The notes: a model not told the origin generated them from the sequence alone. Counted from the stretch's first letter, positions 1-7,436 are shown. The stretch is 64,000 bases of DNA from Luteibacter aegosomatissinici (GCF_023078495.1 NZ_CP095742.1:558001-622000); one strand, 5' to 3'. Made by a program: numbers and translations.

Positions 1-117
1 GCCGATGCAGGCAACTACTTGAAGTGATGGGGTTTTGTAAGTCCGTAAGGTTACCGGAAGGACGTGAGAATGTTCTCTCCCTGACGGTAGGCACCTGCCC
101 AAACCAGGAGTAGGTAG

Positions 118-816
118 ATGCAAGGGAACCATGTAGGCGGCCACCGTGCGGACGGCATTCTGTCACAGCGGGCGATGCGGCCCGTGCGGGTCGTTCTGGC
201 CGATGACCAGGAACTGATGCGCGAGGGGCTTGCCGCCCTGCTGGAGGCGCAGCCGCGCTTCGAGGTGGTCGGCAGTACGGGAGACGGGCGCGAATGCCTG
301 CGCCTGTGCGTGGATCGCAAACCCGATCTGCTCGTCTTCAATGACAGCATGCCTGGCTTGAACGGCATCGAGGCCGCCCGGCGTGTCGCGGCGCGTTGCC
401 CCGATACGCGTATGTTATGTCTCGCCGAGACGGGGGACCGGCCCTGCGTCCGCGCAGCCTTTGATGCGGGTGCGCACGGATATGTACTGAAGCGCTGCAC
501 GCTGGCGCATCTCATCGATGGTATCGACAGCGTGCTTTCGGCGCGTTACCACGTCAGTCCCGAACTTGCCCACATTCTCGTCGGCGCATTTCGCCATGAC
601 GATGATCCCGCGGCCGTACTTACACCGCGTGAAAAGGAGATCGCGCAGCATTATGCCGAAGGCCTCTCCACGCGGCAGATCGCCGAACGATTGCATATCA
701 GCATGAAGACAGTGGGTACCCATCGTGAACATATCCAGGCCAAACTGGGCGTGGAGGGCATTGCCGACCTGACGCGCTTTGCCTTGCGCGTGGGCCTTGT
801 CACGCTGGACAGCTAA
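118..816 (+). CDS. NarL/LuxR-type response regulator with atypical receiver
   Basis: A 232-residue two-domain regulator: a receiver domain (about residues 22-140) followed by a LuxR-type helix-turn-helix (about 166-228; LTPREKEIAQHYAEGLSTRQ, then a MKTVGTHREHI recognition region). The acidic pair (D29, D30) and the conserved Lys (K125) are present. The phosphoacceptor Asp is replaced by Asn (N75 in VFNDSMPG), the only Asp there is shifted by one residue, and the usual Ser/Thr is Ala (A103). Control by ordinary phosphorylation is therefore doubtful. The start at 118 is chosen for a good AGGAG at 106-110, which gives a 20-residue extension before the receiver; ATG 175 is the alternative. It lies 120 bases upstream of a co-directional run of small genes and may regulate them (inference). 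Confidence 0.85.
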   Translation: MQGNHVGGHRADGILSQRAMRPVRVVLADDQELMREGLAALLEAQPRFEVVGSTGDGRECLRLCVDRKPDLLVFNDSMPGLNGIEAARRVAARCPDTRMLCLAETGDRPCVRAAFDAGAHGYVLKRCTLAHLIDGIDSVLSARYHVSPELAHILVGAFRHDDDPAAVLTPREKEIAQHYAEGLSTRQIAERLHISMKTVGTHREHIQAKLGVEGIADLTRFALRVGLVTLDS

Positions 817-818
817 GC

Positions 819-853
819 GCGGATGGAAAAATCCGCACATGCGCGAGGCGCAT
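819..853 (+). terminator. Tandem hairpins after the regulator gene
   Basis: Two short perfect inverted repeats lie directly after the stop codon: GCGGAT (819-824) with ATCCGC (831-836), and ATGCGC (839-844) with GCGCAT (848-853). There is no clear U tract, so termination is only a possibility. Confidence 0.35.
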
Positions 854-936
854 CTCAGGCCATCGCTGATAGCCCTCGCTCGATAGCGTGGCGATACTGC
901 AAACACGGCCAAATACACGGACCAGAGGAGACACGG

Positions 937-987
937 ATGCCCACGACGACGAATGCCGGGTGCAACGGCGTAAGCACGCGACGATGA
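937..987 (+). CDS. Possible 16-codon leader peptide coupled to the next gene
   Basis: An ATG at 937 follows the strong ribosome binding site AGAGGAG (924-930) and opens 16 codons that end in TGA at 985-987. That stop overlaps the ATG (984) of the downstream DUF2589 gene in the ATGA arrangement typical of translational coupling. The downstream gene has no Shine-Dalgarno of its own at the right distance, so ribosomes probably load here. The peptide (MPTTTNAGCNGVSTRR) resembles nothing I know and may have only a regulatory role. Confidence 0.45.
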   Translation: MPTTTNAGCNGVSTRR

Positions 988-1517
988 CAGCCACACCTCT
1001 GGAAGGCCTGATCGAAGCCATGGCCGGTGCCGTGGTCGAGGCACAGGCCCGGATCGAACAGGCCCAGGTAGCCAGGCTTGGCGACTACTTTGACGATGAC
1101 AACCGGCCGAAAAGCGTGATTATCCGCATGCCATCGATGCAACCCGGTTCCCGGGACGGGGACGAGGATCTGTACCGCGCACCGATCTTGCCCCTCGTGC
1201 CAAGTACATCCTTGAGGATCAAGGATGTCGAGATCTGTTTCGATGCAGAGCTTGGTCCATTTCACGATGAGGATCCCAGTGCGCGCGGCGTCGAAGGCGT
1301 GACGGATGTTGGAGAAAGCCGATGGGCCTTCCTGTCGAAGGTGCGCAAACGATCGGTTGCCCTGGACACGACGGCACGGCGACGTGATAACGGGCTCGGC
1401 AAGGTGCAGGTAAAGCTACGCGTCGAGGGCGTGGATCCCAGCGACGGCGTGGCGCGGCTCGCCAACCATTTAGCGATGACCCAAGGGGTCTTCCAGACGT
1501 TCAGGCCGGGCGACTAA
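984..1517 (+). CDS. DUF2589 family protein (divergent paralogue)
   Basis: A protein of 177 residues. Its N-terminal helix (PLEGLIEAMAGAVVEAQARI) and central strand segment (PLVPSTSLRIKDVEICFDAE) line up with the corresponding parts of the neighbouring DUF2589 protein, so the two look like diverged paralogues. The middle is acidic and poorly conserved, and the C-terminal part ends in VARLANHLAMTQGVFQTF, matching the ARVMDIL region of the neighbour. No catalytic motif, signal peptide or membrane segment is visible. The start at 984 is chosen because it overlaps the stop of a well-initiated 16-codon ORF; an in-frame start further upstream would lack a ribosome binding site. Function unknown. Confidence 0.7.
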   Translation: MTATPLEGLIEAMAGAVVEAQARIEQAQVARLGDYFDDDNRPKSVIIRMPSMQPGSRDGDEDLYRAPILPLVPSTSLRIKDVEICFDAELGPFHDEDPSARGVEGVTDVGESRWAFLSKVRKRSVALDTTARRRDNGLGKVQVKLRVEGVDPSDGVARLANHLAMTQGVFQTFRPGD

Positions 1518-1594
1518 CCCTCCCCCACACCCGGTCGAACCCCGTGGCGCATGAGGCGCGGCGGGTCAATGTCGATACGTAAAGGAGTGACGTT

Positions 1595-2245
1595 ATGACG
1601 ATTTCAGAACAGTTCCGCGGACTGCCGATGGGCGATCTGGTGGGCGCGCCGCTTATGGCCGCCTGCGAGGCGCAGGTACGCCTGGCCCAGGCCACTGCGG
1701 ACTTCATCAACAAAGTGGGCTTCGAGCAGAACGCGGAGGGTAAGAGTACGGGCACGACGCGAACCTCCGCGTTCAAGTTCAGTCGCCCCGTACAGAACGC
1801 CGAGGGCGAATGGATCGATGAGGCTGTCGAGCTGAATGTGCCGCTGCTCTCCATCGTGAAGGTACCTACGCTGGCCGTGGAGAACGTGGATATCACGTTC
1901 GATATGGAGGTGAAGGCGGCCTCGCACGACAAGAGCTCGCTGGATGTCGGTGCGACCGTCAATGCGTCCTGGGGCGGATTCGGTGCGAAGGTATCGGTGC
2001 AGGGGTCCGTCGCCTCGCACAAGGAGAACACTCGCACCACCGATAACTCGGCCAAGTATCACGTGAATGTGCAGGCCCGCGATGGTGGCATGCCTGAAGG
2101 ACTTGCGCGTGTGATGGATATCCTGCAGACGGCGGTAGTGGCGAAGACCGGCACGGCGAAGTCGCCTGACGGTACCACCCCAGGTGCAGGTGCAGGTGCA
2201 GGTGCAGGTGTCGGCACCGGCACTGGTGCTGGCACTTCGCCCTGA
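1595..2245 (+). CDS. DUF2589 domain protein with Gly-Ala repeat tail
   Basis: A 216-residue protein with the hallmarks of DUF2589: an N-terminal helix beginning GDLVGAPLMAACEAQ, the core strand PLLSIVKVPTLAVENVDITF, the Ser/Lys segment with VASHKENTRTTDNSAKYHV, and MPEGLARVMDILQTA near the C terminus. A low-complexity GAGAGAGAG tail follows, encoded by a short tandem DNA repeat. The family is described only as of unknown function. No signal peptide is seen, so a cytoplasmic or membrane-peripheral location is likely. AAAGGAG at 1581-1587 gives a good start at 1595. It lies 77 bases after the divergent paralogue and shares its direction. Confidence 0.85.
   Translation: MTISEQFRGLPMGDLVGAPLMAACEAQVRLAQATADFINKVGFEQNAEGKSTGTTRTSAFKFSRPVQNAEGEWIDEAVELNVPLLSIVKVPTLAVENVDITFDMEVKAASHDKSSLDVGATVNASWGGFGAKVSVQGSVASHKENTRTTDNSAKYHVNVQARDGGMPEGLARVMDILQTAVVAKTGTAKSPDGTTPGAGAGAGAGVGTGTGAGTSP
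2183..2206 (+). repeat. Four tandem copies of GGTGCA
   Basis: Four perfect hexamers encode the Gly-Ala tail of the DUF2589 protein, and degenerate copies continue to about 2232. Such repeats can change length by replication slippage, which here would lengthen or shorten the tail without breaking the frame. Confidence 0.85.
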
Positions 2246-2263
2246 TCCTGATAAGTCAGAAAC

Positions 2264-2289
2264 GACCGTGGCGCAGCCGCGCCACGGTC
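2264..2289 (+). terminator. Perfect 11-bp stem-loop after the DUF2589 gene
   Basis: GACCGTGGCGC (2264-2274) pairs perfectly with GCGCCACGGTC (2279-2289) around a four-base loop. There is no U tract and the next gene starts 16 bases later with its own AGGAAG. The hairpin may therefore be a partial terminator or an RNA-stabilising element that sets the ratio of upstream to downstream expression. Confidence 0.5.
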
Positions 2290-2304
2290 TACCAGGAAGC
2301 GTTG

Positions 2305-2562
2305 ATGTTTGATCTAACCGATGTCCGGTACGTAAAACGGATCGTGGTTGGAAGTAACAACCCGAACCAGATGAGCTCCGAGGTGCAGATCGAAGAGGCA
2401 CGTGATCTTCTGAATCGGTGTCTCAATGATTCACCGAGGGGGAGGATCCTCGCCACCGAAAAGAGTTTCACTATCCTGCAGATCGGCGAGCACCAGGTTG
2501 TGCTGCAGTGGATTTGCTATCAGGTGGGCTTCAACCGCAAGCCGGCGTGGATCGGCGAATGA
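2305..2562 (+). CDS. Small hypothetical protein (85 aa)
   Basis: An 85-residue soluble protein that I do not recognise. It mixes strand and helix segments (YVKRIVVGSN, then EEARDLLNRCLN) and ends in a Trp-rich part (VVLQWICYQVGF). The ATG at 2305 follows AGGAAG at 2294-2299; a TTG three bases earlier is also possible. Its stop codon overlaps the ATG of the next gene (ATGA at 2559-2562), so the two are probably translated together. There are no membrane segments or catalytic motifs. Confidence 0.6.
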   Translation: MFDLTDVRYVKRIVVGSNNPNQMSSEVQIEEARDLLNRCLNDSPRGRILATEKSFTILQIGEHQVVLQWICYQVGFNRKPAWIGE

Positions 2563-2855
2563 TGTTTCGAAAGCGCAGCGTGCCTCTCGCGATGCTCCTT
2601 GCGCACGTCGGTAAGGTCGCAAGGTGGGCGGGAGAGCAGCACGTTTCCGCGTTGGAAGTTGAGTTCGCCGGACGTCTCGCGCGCGATACAGATGGCGATT
2701 TACGTGTCGTCTTTGCACGGCGACGACTGACGTGGCGTCGAAGCAAGGCGTCGCACCGATTGAGAGTGTGCTGTGTGGCGGTCGATGAGTGGACGCCACG
2801 CCTTTATTGCGACGGCGAAGCCGTCGCTTACCCAGGGACGCTCGTCCCATTCTGA
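2559..2855 (+). CDS. Small basic hypothetical protein (98 aa)
   Basis: A 98-residue Arg-rich protein starting at a double ATG (2559/2562) that overlaps the stop of the preceding gene. It contains LAMLLAHVGKVARWAGEQHV and a strand-rich C-terminal half (RLRVCCVAVDEW). I do not recognise a family. The N-terminal helix followed by a strand-rich part is loosely reminiscent of the nearby DUF2589 proteins, but I would not claim homology by eye. Coupling to the neighbours supports its being a real gene. Confidence 0.5.
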   Translation: MMFRKRSVPLAMLLAHVGKVARWAGEQHVSALEVEFAGRLARDTDGDLRVVFARRRLTWRRSKASHRLRVCCVAVDEWTPRLYCDGEAVAYPGTLVPF

Positions 2856-2868
2856 CAAGGAGTCGAAC

Positions 2869-3258
2869 ATGGCACACGGAAACGCGATCAAGTGCGTCGC
2901 GATAGGGCTTCTGGCATGCGGGGCAGTTACTGGACACGCCGCTTCGGCCGATGGGACATGGCAAGGCGTCGTACGCGACGGATCGAACGCGGTACGCGCC
3001 ACCCTGCAGCGCAAGGGTGATACGGCGCGCGTGCACTTCGGCGAGCCGCGAAACTGTGCGGTCACCGCCGGGCTGCTCGAAGAGGAGGGCGTAAGCGCGC
3101 ACTTCCGCTTCGGACCTTCGTTCAACGGCGGTGCCTTCTGCGACGCCCTTTACCCTGGCGATCTCGTGCTTACACCCGGCGAAATGGGTACCTCCATGCG
3201 TTTCCAGCGCGCTGGCGCAAGCTGGTCGGGGAACCTCACTTCAATCCACCAACCGTGA
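2869..3258 (+). CDS. Small exported hypothetical protein
   Basis: A 129-residue protein with a Sec signal peptide (MAHGNAIKCVAIGLLACGAV, cleavage probably after GHAASA) and a small strand-rich mature part beginning DGTWQGVVRDG. Two Cys (in PRNCAV and AFCDAL) could form a disulfide in the periplasm. The start at 2869 follows AAGGAG at 2857-2862. It begins 13 bases after the previous stop and ends 9 bases before the next start, so it belongs to the same transcription unit. Function unknown. Confidence 0.65.
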   Translation: MAHGNAIKCVAIGLLACGAVTGHAASADGTWQGVVRDGSNAVRATLQRKGDTARVHFGEPRNCAVTAGLLEEEGVSAHFRFGPSFNGGAFCDALYPGDLVLTPGEMGTSMRFQRAGASWSGNLTSIHQP

Positions 3259-3267
3259 GGATGCGCC

Positions 3268-3591
3268 ATGGATTCGTTACTCCTGAATCGCTTCTGGCTG
3301 CTGCTCGCCGCAGTGGGTGGCGCGGTCTTGCCTGTCGCCATGAGCAAGATTGATTCGAGGTGGCGCGCTGTCGTGCAGGTGATCTGTGGAACCCTGGTTG
3401 CCGTGTTCGTGGCGCCCGCGTTCCAGCGGCATTTCCTGCCCGGGGAAGATGTCGAGATACAGGCAGGTGTGTCGTTCCTGGTGGGCTGCTTTGGACTCAA
3501 GCTCACGTGGATCATCCAGCGCGTGCTTGATCGCCATGGTGTTGGTATTGCCGATCGCGTCATCACGCGCATTGCGGGGGGAGGGAAGTAA
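3268..3591 (+). CDS. Small membrane protein, holin-like in architecture
   Basis: A 107-residue protein with about three hydrophobic segments (FWLLLAAVGGAVLPVAMS; VVQVICGTLVAVFVAPAF; AGVSFLVGCFGLKLTWII) and a basic C-terminal tail. Size and topology recall phage-type small holins, but no sequence signature confirms this. The start follows GTGAGG. Its TAA stop shares a base with the ATG of the next membrane gene (TAATG), so the two are almost certainly co-translated. Confidence 0.6.
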   Translation: MDSLLLNRFWLLLAAVGGAVLPVAMSKIDSRWRAVVQVICGTLVAVFVAPAFQRHFLPGEDVEIQAGVSFLVGCFGLKLTWIIQRVLDRHGVGIADRVITRIAGGGK

Positions 3592-3884
3592 TGGCTGCCT
3601 TGCTTGCGGTTGACCTGATCGCGTGCTGCACCGTGACGCTGATGTCCGGATGGCTGATTACCGATCAACGGCTTTCGCGGTTCGCGCGCGTGGCTTGTGC
3701 CCTGGTGGTGGCGGGCGCTTGCGTTAACACCGTCGGGATTTACGGAATGCTCGCCAACGTGGATGGCTTCTTCTATGGCGACGTCTGGCCCAGCGAAGTG
3801 CTGGTGGATATTGGCGTCGCCACCCTGCTGGTTCGCTGGGTCGTGCGGTTGCATGCCTCACCCCGCGAACCGGCTGCTCCCTGA
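3591..3884 (+). CDS. Small membrane protein (97 aa)
   Basis: A 97-residue protein with three predicted hydrophobic helices (LLAVDLIACCTVTLMSGWLI; ACALVVAGACVNTVGIYGML; VLVDIGVATLLVRWVV) and a Pro-rich end. It starts inside the stop of the previous gene behind GGAGGG. Together they form a two-gene membrane pair at the end of the small-gene run. A role as holin or channel partner is possible but unproven. Confidence 0.6.
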   Translation: MAALLAVDLIACCTVTLMSGWLITDQRLSRFARVACALVVAGACVNTVGIYGMLANVDGFFYGDVWPSEVLVDIGVATLLVRWVVRLHASPREPAAP

Positions 3885-3976
3885 TAGCGGGCCGCTGGCG
3901 CCCCATCGGTGCGCGAAATCGGCACGGAACAACGCTAAACCCAGCGTGGGCGGGCAAAAGTCAGCAGGATCGGTGC

Positions 3977-4005
3977 GGGGAGACGCGCCAGGGGGCGCTC
4001 TCCCC
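3977..4005 (+). terminator. Hairpin terminator candidate ending the small-gene run
   Basis: GGGGAGA with GCGCC (3977-3989, one bulged base) pairs with GGCGC-TCTCCCC (3994-4005) around a four-base loop. It lies 92 bases after the last gene of the run. There is no strong U tract, so it is called on stem strength and position only. Confidence 0.45.
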
Positions 4006-4070
4006 AGCATCGACCCGCCGGCTGTCGCCGCGTCGTGTGGTGGCCCGGCATCACGAATGGGGATTCCGCC

Positions 4071-4268
4071 ATGACTATCTCGCTCCGTACGCTTGTTGTC
4101 TCGCTCTCCTTCCTCTCGTTCGGCATGGGCACGGCCCAGGCCTATGCCATCCACGGCTCCACGCCCGCCAGCATGGGCTCCGGTCATGTGGCCACCGTGT
4201 CGTCCCACGCCAGCGCCGTAGGCGTGGAGTGCAAGAACCCCATTGAGTGTTCCTCACGGGCCCGCTAA
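4071..4268 (+). CDS. Very small exported protein (65 aa)
   Basis: A 65-residue product with a clear signal peptide (MTISLRTLVVSLSFLSFGMG, cleavage near AQAYA) and a short mature peptide of about 40 residues with two Cys (VECKNPIECSS). It is separated from the upstream run by a hairpin and from the downstream convergent gene by another. It is not recognised; a small periplasmic or secreted peptide is the best description. Confidence 0.5.
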   Translation: MTISLRTLVVSLSFLSFGMGTAQAYAIHGSTPASMGSGHVATVSSHASAVGVECKNPIECSSRAR

Positions 4269-4281
4269 AACCACGCTGGCA

Positions 4282-4308
4282 GCGTCGTCGGGTGATGCCC
4301 GGCGACGC
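4282..4308. terminator. Hairpin between convergent genes
   Basis: GCGTCGTCGGG (4282-4292) pairs with CCCGGCGACGC (4298-4308), with one G-U pair on the plus-strand transcript. It sits between the small exported gene and the leftward MASE1 gene and could serve both directions. Confidence 0.5.
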
Positions 4309-4317
4309 TCTTCCACC

Positions 4318-5295
4318 TCAGCGGTGCGGGGATGGCGTCGGGGCGGGTGCGGGCACCGGTACACCCGGGTGGGCGGCAAGGCGCGCGGCGGCGACGCGAT
4401 GGGCGATGCGGACCCCAAAAATCAGGGCCGTCGTCGCGACAAACGCAAGGACGGCCTGTGAGCGGATCATGGCCGGGTCCTGCAGGTGGAACGATGTGCT
4501 GGCCTGGGCCACGCTTGCCAACATGCCACCCACGGCGGCGCCGTGCCAGCCGTGGCGCAAGGTAAGCGCGATGACCGGTACCGCCATGCCCATGCGGACG
4601 CAGGTCAGCAGGCCATCGTCTTCCCCCGCGCCACCAGCCACCAGCAACAGCAGGCCGAGGCAAGGGGCGGCGAACAGCAGGGCATCGCGAAGCAGGGGGC
4701 TCTGGCGTATGGCAAGCCAGGTCACCGTGCGCTGGGGCAGCAGGGCGATCCGCTCACGAACCGCCAGGATCAACGGGGTGAGGGTAAGGGCCCCCAGATA
4801 GCAGCCGAGGACCCAGGCCAGCATCAATGGCAGTGTGATCGCCGGGGCCGGCGATCCGTCAGCCATGCTCACCGTGGAAAGGACCAGGGCATTGGCCGCC
4901 GTGGTGATCACCGCGCAGACCAGCGTGGCCGCCAGGATGTATCCCATGTTCACCTGGCCGTCGGGGCGCACCACGGTATAGCGGCTACGCAGCCAGGCCA
5001 TCGCGGGCATGCAGACGAGGATGGGCGGCAGTGCCGCCATGCAGGCCCACAGGACGCCGAAGCTGGTGGCGTGCAAGGCAGCCATCTCGGCGATAGGCAG
5101 CGTTTCGCCAACCGCCAAAGCGGCCCAGTACCGCCGCGGCACCAGCAACAGGCAGGCGAGGCGCAGGCCGGCGGGGAGCATCCAGTGGGAAAAGGAGATG
5201 TTGCGGGTGAGCTCGTAGCACGCGGCATACGCGCCCGCGACCGCCAGATAGCGGCCCCAGGCGAGCGGATCCCTGTGTGAAGTACTCACTGCCAT
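4318..5295 (-). CDS. MASE1 domain membrane protein without output domain
   Basis: A 325-residue integral membrane protein with eight to ten hydrophobic helices covering almost its whole length and a Pro-rich C-terminal tail (VPVPAPAPTPSP). The pattern of helices, with WMLPAGLRLACLLLVPRRYW early in the protein, fits the MASE1 sensory domain. MASE1 is usually joined to a GGDEF, EAL or kinase output, but none follows here. It may sense a signal and act on a separate partner, or may be a remnant. It ends next to a shared hairpin and starts from a 204-base divergent gap. Confidence 0.75.
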   Translation of the reverse strand: MAVSTSHRDPLAWGRYLAVAGAYAACYELTRNISFSHWMLPAGLRLACLLLVPRRYWAALAVGETLPIAEMAALHATSFGVLWACMAALPPILVCMPAMAWLRSRYTVVRPDGQVNMGYILAATLVCAVITTAANALVLSTVSMADGSPAPAITLPLMLAWVLGCYLGALTLTPLILAVRERIALLPQRTVTWLAIRQSPLLRDALLFAAPCLGLLLLVAGGAGEDDGLLTCVRMGMAVPVIALTLRHGWHGAAVGGMLASVAQASTSFHLQDPAMIRSQAVLAFVATTALIFGVRIAHRVAAARLAAHPGVPVPAPAPTPSPHR

Positions 5296-5499
5296 CCTCG
5301 ATGCCGCCGGGGCGGCCGTTCGAAAAAGCCGCCGCCGGGAAGAGTCCCGTTACGACTGACGCTTTCTTGGTAAATGATATAGCGGCAGTCCCTCGGCGGA
5401 ATACAGCGCCACGACGAAGATTTGCCGAAATAGCATTCCGGTCGGGAAGGCGTGGCGGACCACGCAGTTTCTGCACATACGCAGTGTTACCGTCCGGCC

Positions 5500-6237
5500 A
5501 TGAATCTTCGCGACCTCCAGACCCGTTTCGCATCGACGCTCCGTGGTGGGCCGGCCGTGGAGGGCCTGGATGGCCGTGGCATGGCCGTGTACACCAACCA
5601 GTACCGGTCCCAGCTGGTTGCCTCCCTGCGCGATACCTACGCGAAAACCCGCCTGTGGCTTGGCGACGGGGTCTTCGATGAGCTGGCCGAGGCCTACGTG
5701 GCGGCTACGCCGCCGGATTCCTGGACCCTGGATGCCTACGGCGAAAGCTATATCGCCTGGTTGGACGGGCATTACCCTGCCGACCCCGAGATCGCCGAGC
5801 TTGCCTGGCTGGACTGGCACCTGCGACGTACCCTGTCAGGCCCGGACAGTCGGCCGATCGGGCTGGATGGGCTGGTGTCGGCGGACTGGGAAGCGGTGGA
5901 GGTTCGCTTCGTTTCTACGCTGCGCTTCCGCTGGACCCGCAGCAATGCCGCGGCTATCTGGCACGCCCTGGCCAGCGAGCGGATGCCGCCCGCCGCTGAA
6001 ATCTTCGATGTCGATGCCGGGGTGCGTGTGTGGCGCCGCGACTTCTCGCCCCGCTTTACCAGCATGCTCGCGCCGGAGTGCGCTTGCCTCGACCTGGCCC
6101 TGGCTGGCGCCTCGTTCGGCGAGATGTGCGAAGCCCTGACCCGCCTGCACGAGCCCGATACGGCCGCCCGTCAGGCCGGTGCGCTGCTGCGTAGCTGGGT
6201 CGAGGACGGCATCGTCGATTCGCTGGTCGGCGACTGA
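5500..6237 (+). CDS. DUF2063 (HvfC/BufC-like) protein
   Basis: A 245-residue soluble protein whose N-terminal half (LRDLQTRFASTL, then GMAVYTNQYRSQLVASLRDT and YVAATPPDSWTL) fits the DUF2063 domain of HvfC/BufC. Such proteins usually sit beside a DUF692 enzyme (HvfB/BufB) and a small Cys-rich precursor, and help modify its cysteines. Neither partner is visible within several kilobases, so this copy looks orphaned or works with a distant one. The start at 5500 lacks a strong ribosome binding site but begins at the conserved edge of the domain. Confidence 0.75.
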   Translation: MNLRDLQTRFASTLRGGPAVEGLDGRGMAVYTNQYRSQLVASLRDTYAKTRLWLGDGVFDELAEAYVAATPPDSWTLDAYGESYIAWLDGHYPADPEIAELAWLDWHLRRTLSGPDSRPIGLDGLVSADWEAVEVRFVSTLRFRWTRSNAAAIWHALASERMPPAAEIFDVDAGVRVWRRDFSPRFTSMLAPECACLDLALAGASFGEMCEALTRLHEPDTAARQAGALLRSWVEDGIVDSLVGD

Positions 6238-6276
6238 TCCTTCGGTGGCCAGTGCCGGCGCCGCTAAACTGCGGCG

Positions 6277-7428
6277 ATGATCGACGATGCCCATCTTGCA
6301 CACGGCCTGGCCGGCGACGAGCTGCCGCCCGATTGGCCCGCTCTCACCGACGACGAAGTGGCGACGCTACTGGCGCGCGTGCCGCGCGCTGGCGCTTCGC
6401 GGGCGATCCGCTGGCGATCGCCGCGCCCCCTATCCGCCGCGGCGCTGGTGGAAACGGCGTTTGGCACGGTGTTCGTGAAACGGCACCACGCGAGCGTACG
6501 GACCGTGGATGCGCTAAGCGAGGAGCACCGCTTCGCCGGGCGGCTACGGGCGCGCGGCGTCCCGGTACCGGCGCTCTACCCTGACGACACAGGACAGACA
6601 GCGATGGGGCGCGGGGCGTGGGTGTACGAAGTGCACGCGCCGGCGCACGGGGCTGATATCTACCGCGATGCGTTCTCCTGGTCGCCCGCCGGCGGATCGC
6701 GGCACGCGTGGGTGGCGGGCGGGATGCTGGCGCGCGTCCACCAGGCCGCCGCAGGTTACAAGGCGCCCCAGCGCACGACCCACATCCTCGTCGCACGGGC
6801 GGAAATCATCTCGGCTGCTGATCCGGTCACCGCTATCGGCGAGCAGCTGGAAAGCCGGCCGGCCCTGGCGGCCTATCTGCGCGACCGAGACTGGCGCGGC
6901 GAACTGCGTGACACCCTGGCGCCATGGCACGCCGCTGCGCACGCCGGCATCGTCCGCCAACCCCGGCTGTGGACCCACGGCGACTGGCACGTCTCCAACC
7001 TTTGCTGGAGCGATGCGGGCGAGGATGCCGAGATCACCGATGTGCTCGACCTTGGGCTGAGCGCCGCAACCTTCGCGCTGTACGACCTGGCCACGGCGAT
7101 CGAGCGAAACGCCATCGCGTGGCTGGATATCGCGCAGGGCGAGATCGGCCGCGTCGACCTTGCGCTTGCCCTGATCGCGGGCTACCACCACGTGTCCCCA
7201 CTCAGCGATGATGATCTGGCGGTACTGGCTAACCTGCTGCCGATCGTCCACGTCGATTTCGCGCTGTCCGAGGTCGAGTACTTCGAAGGCATTACCCAGC
7301 GCCGGGACCACGCCGACGTGGCCTGGCATACGTTCCTGCACGGGCACGCCGCATGGTTCGCCACGCCACCCGGCCAGCGCCTGCGGGAGCAGATCCGCCA
7401 CGCCGGCGGCGGATTCGTGGTTCAATAG
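6277..7428 (+). CDS. APH-fold kinase, possibly acting on thiamine or another small molecule
   Basis: A 383-residue member of the aminoglycoside phosphotransferase/choline kinase superfamily. The catalytic loop THGDWHVSNLCW lies at about residues 232-243 and the metal-binding DVLDLG about 20 residues later; the N-terminal lobe has the ATP-site Lys in FVKRHH. No substrate can be assigned from sequence. It lies just upstream of a TPP riboswitch and a thiamine-type uptake operon, which makes a thiamine-related substrate worth considering, although the riboswitch does not control it. It starts 39 bases after the DUF2063 gene. Confidence 0.75.
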   Translation: MIDDAHLAHGLAGDELPPDWPALTDDEVATLLARVPRAGASRAIRWRSPRPLSAAALVETAFGTVFVKRHHASVRTVDALSEEHRFAGRLRARGVPVPALYPDDTGQTAMGRGAWVYEVHAPAHGADIYRDAFSWSPAGGSRHAWVAGGMLARVHQAAAGYKAPQRTTHILVARAEIISAADPVTAIGEQLESRPALAAYLRDRDWRGELRDTLAPWHAAAHAGIVRQPRLWTHGDWHVSNLCWSDAGEDAEITDVLDLGLSAATFALYDLATAIERNAIAWLDIAQGEIGRVDLALALIAGYHHVSPLSDDDLAVLANLLPIVHVDFALSEVEYFEGITQRRDHADVAWHTFLHGHAAWFATPPGQRLREQIRHAGGGFVVQ

Positions 7429-7436
7429 ACGTCTTG

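Noticed and set aside
3268..3884. Prophage remnant
   Set aside because: Two holin-like proteins alone are not enough; no integrase, capsid, tail or lysozyme gene is visible in the surrounding DNA.
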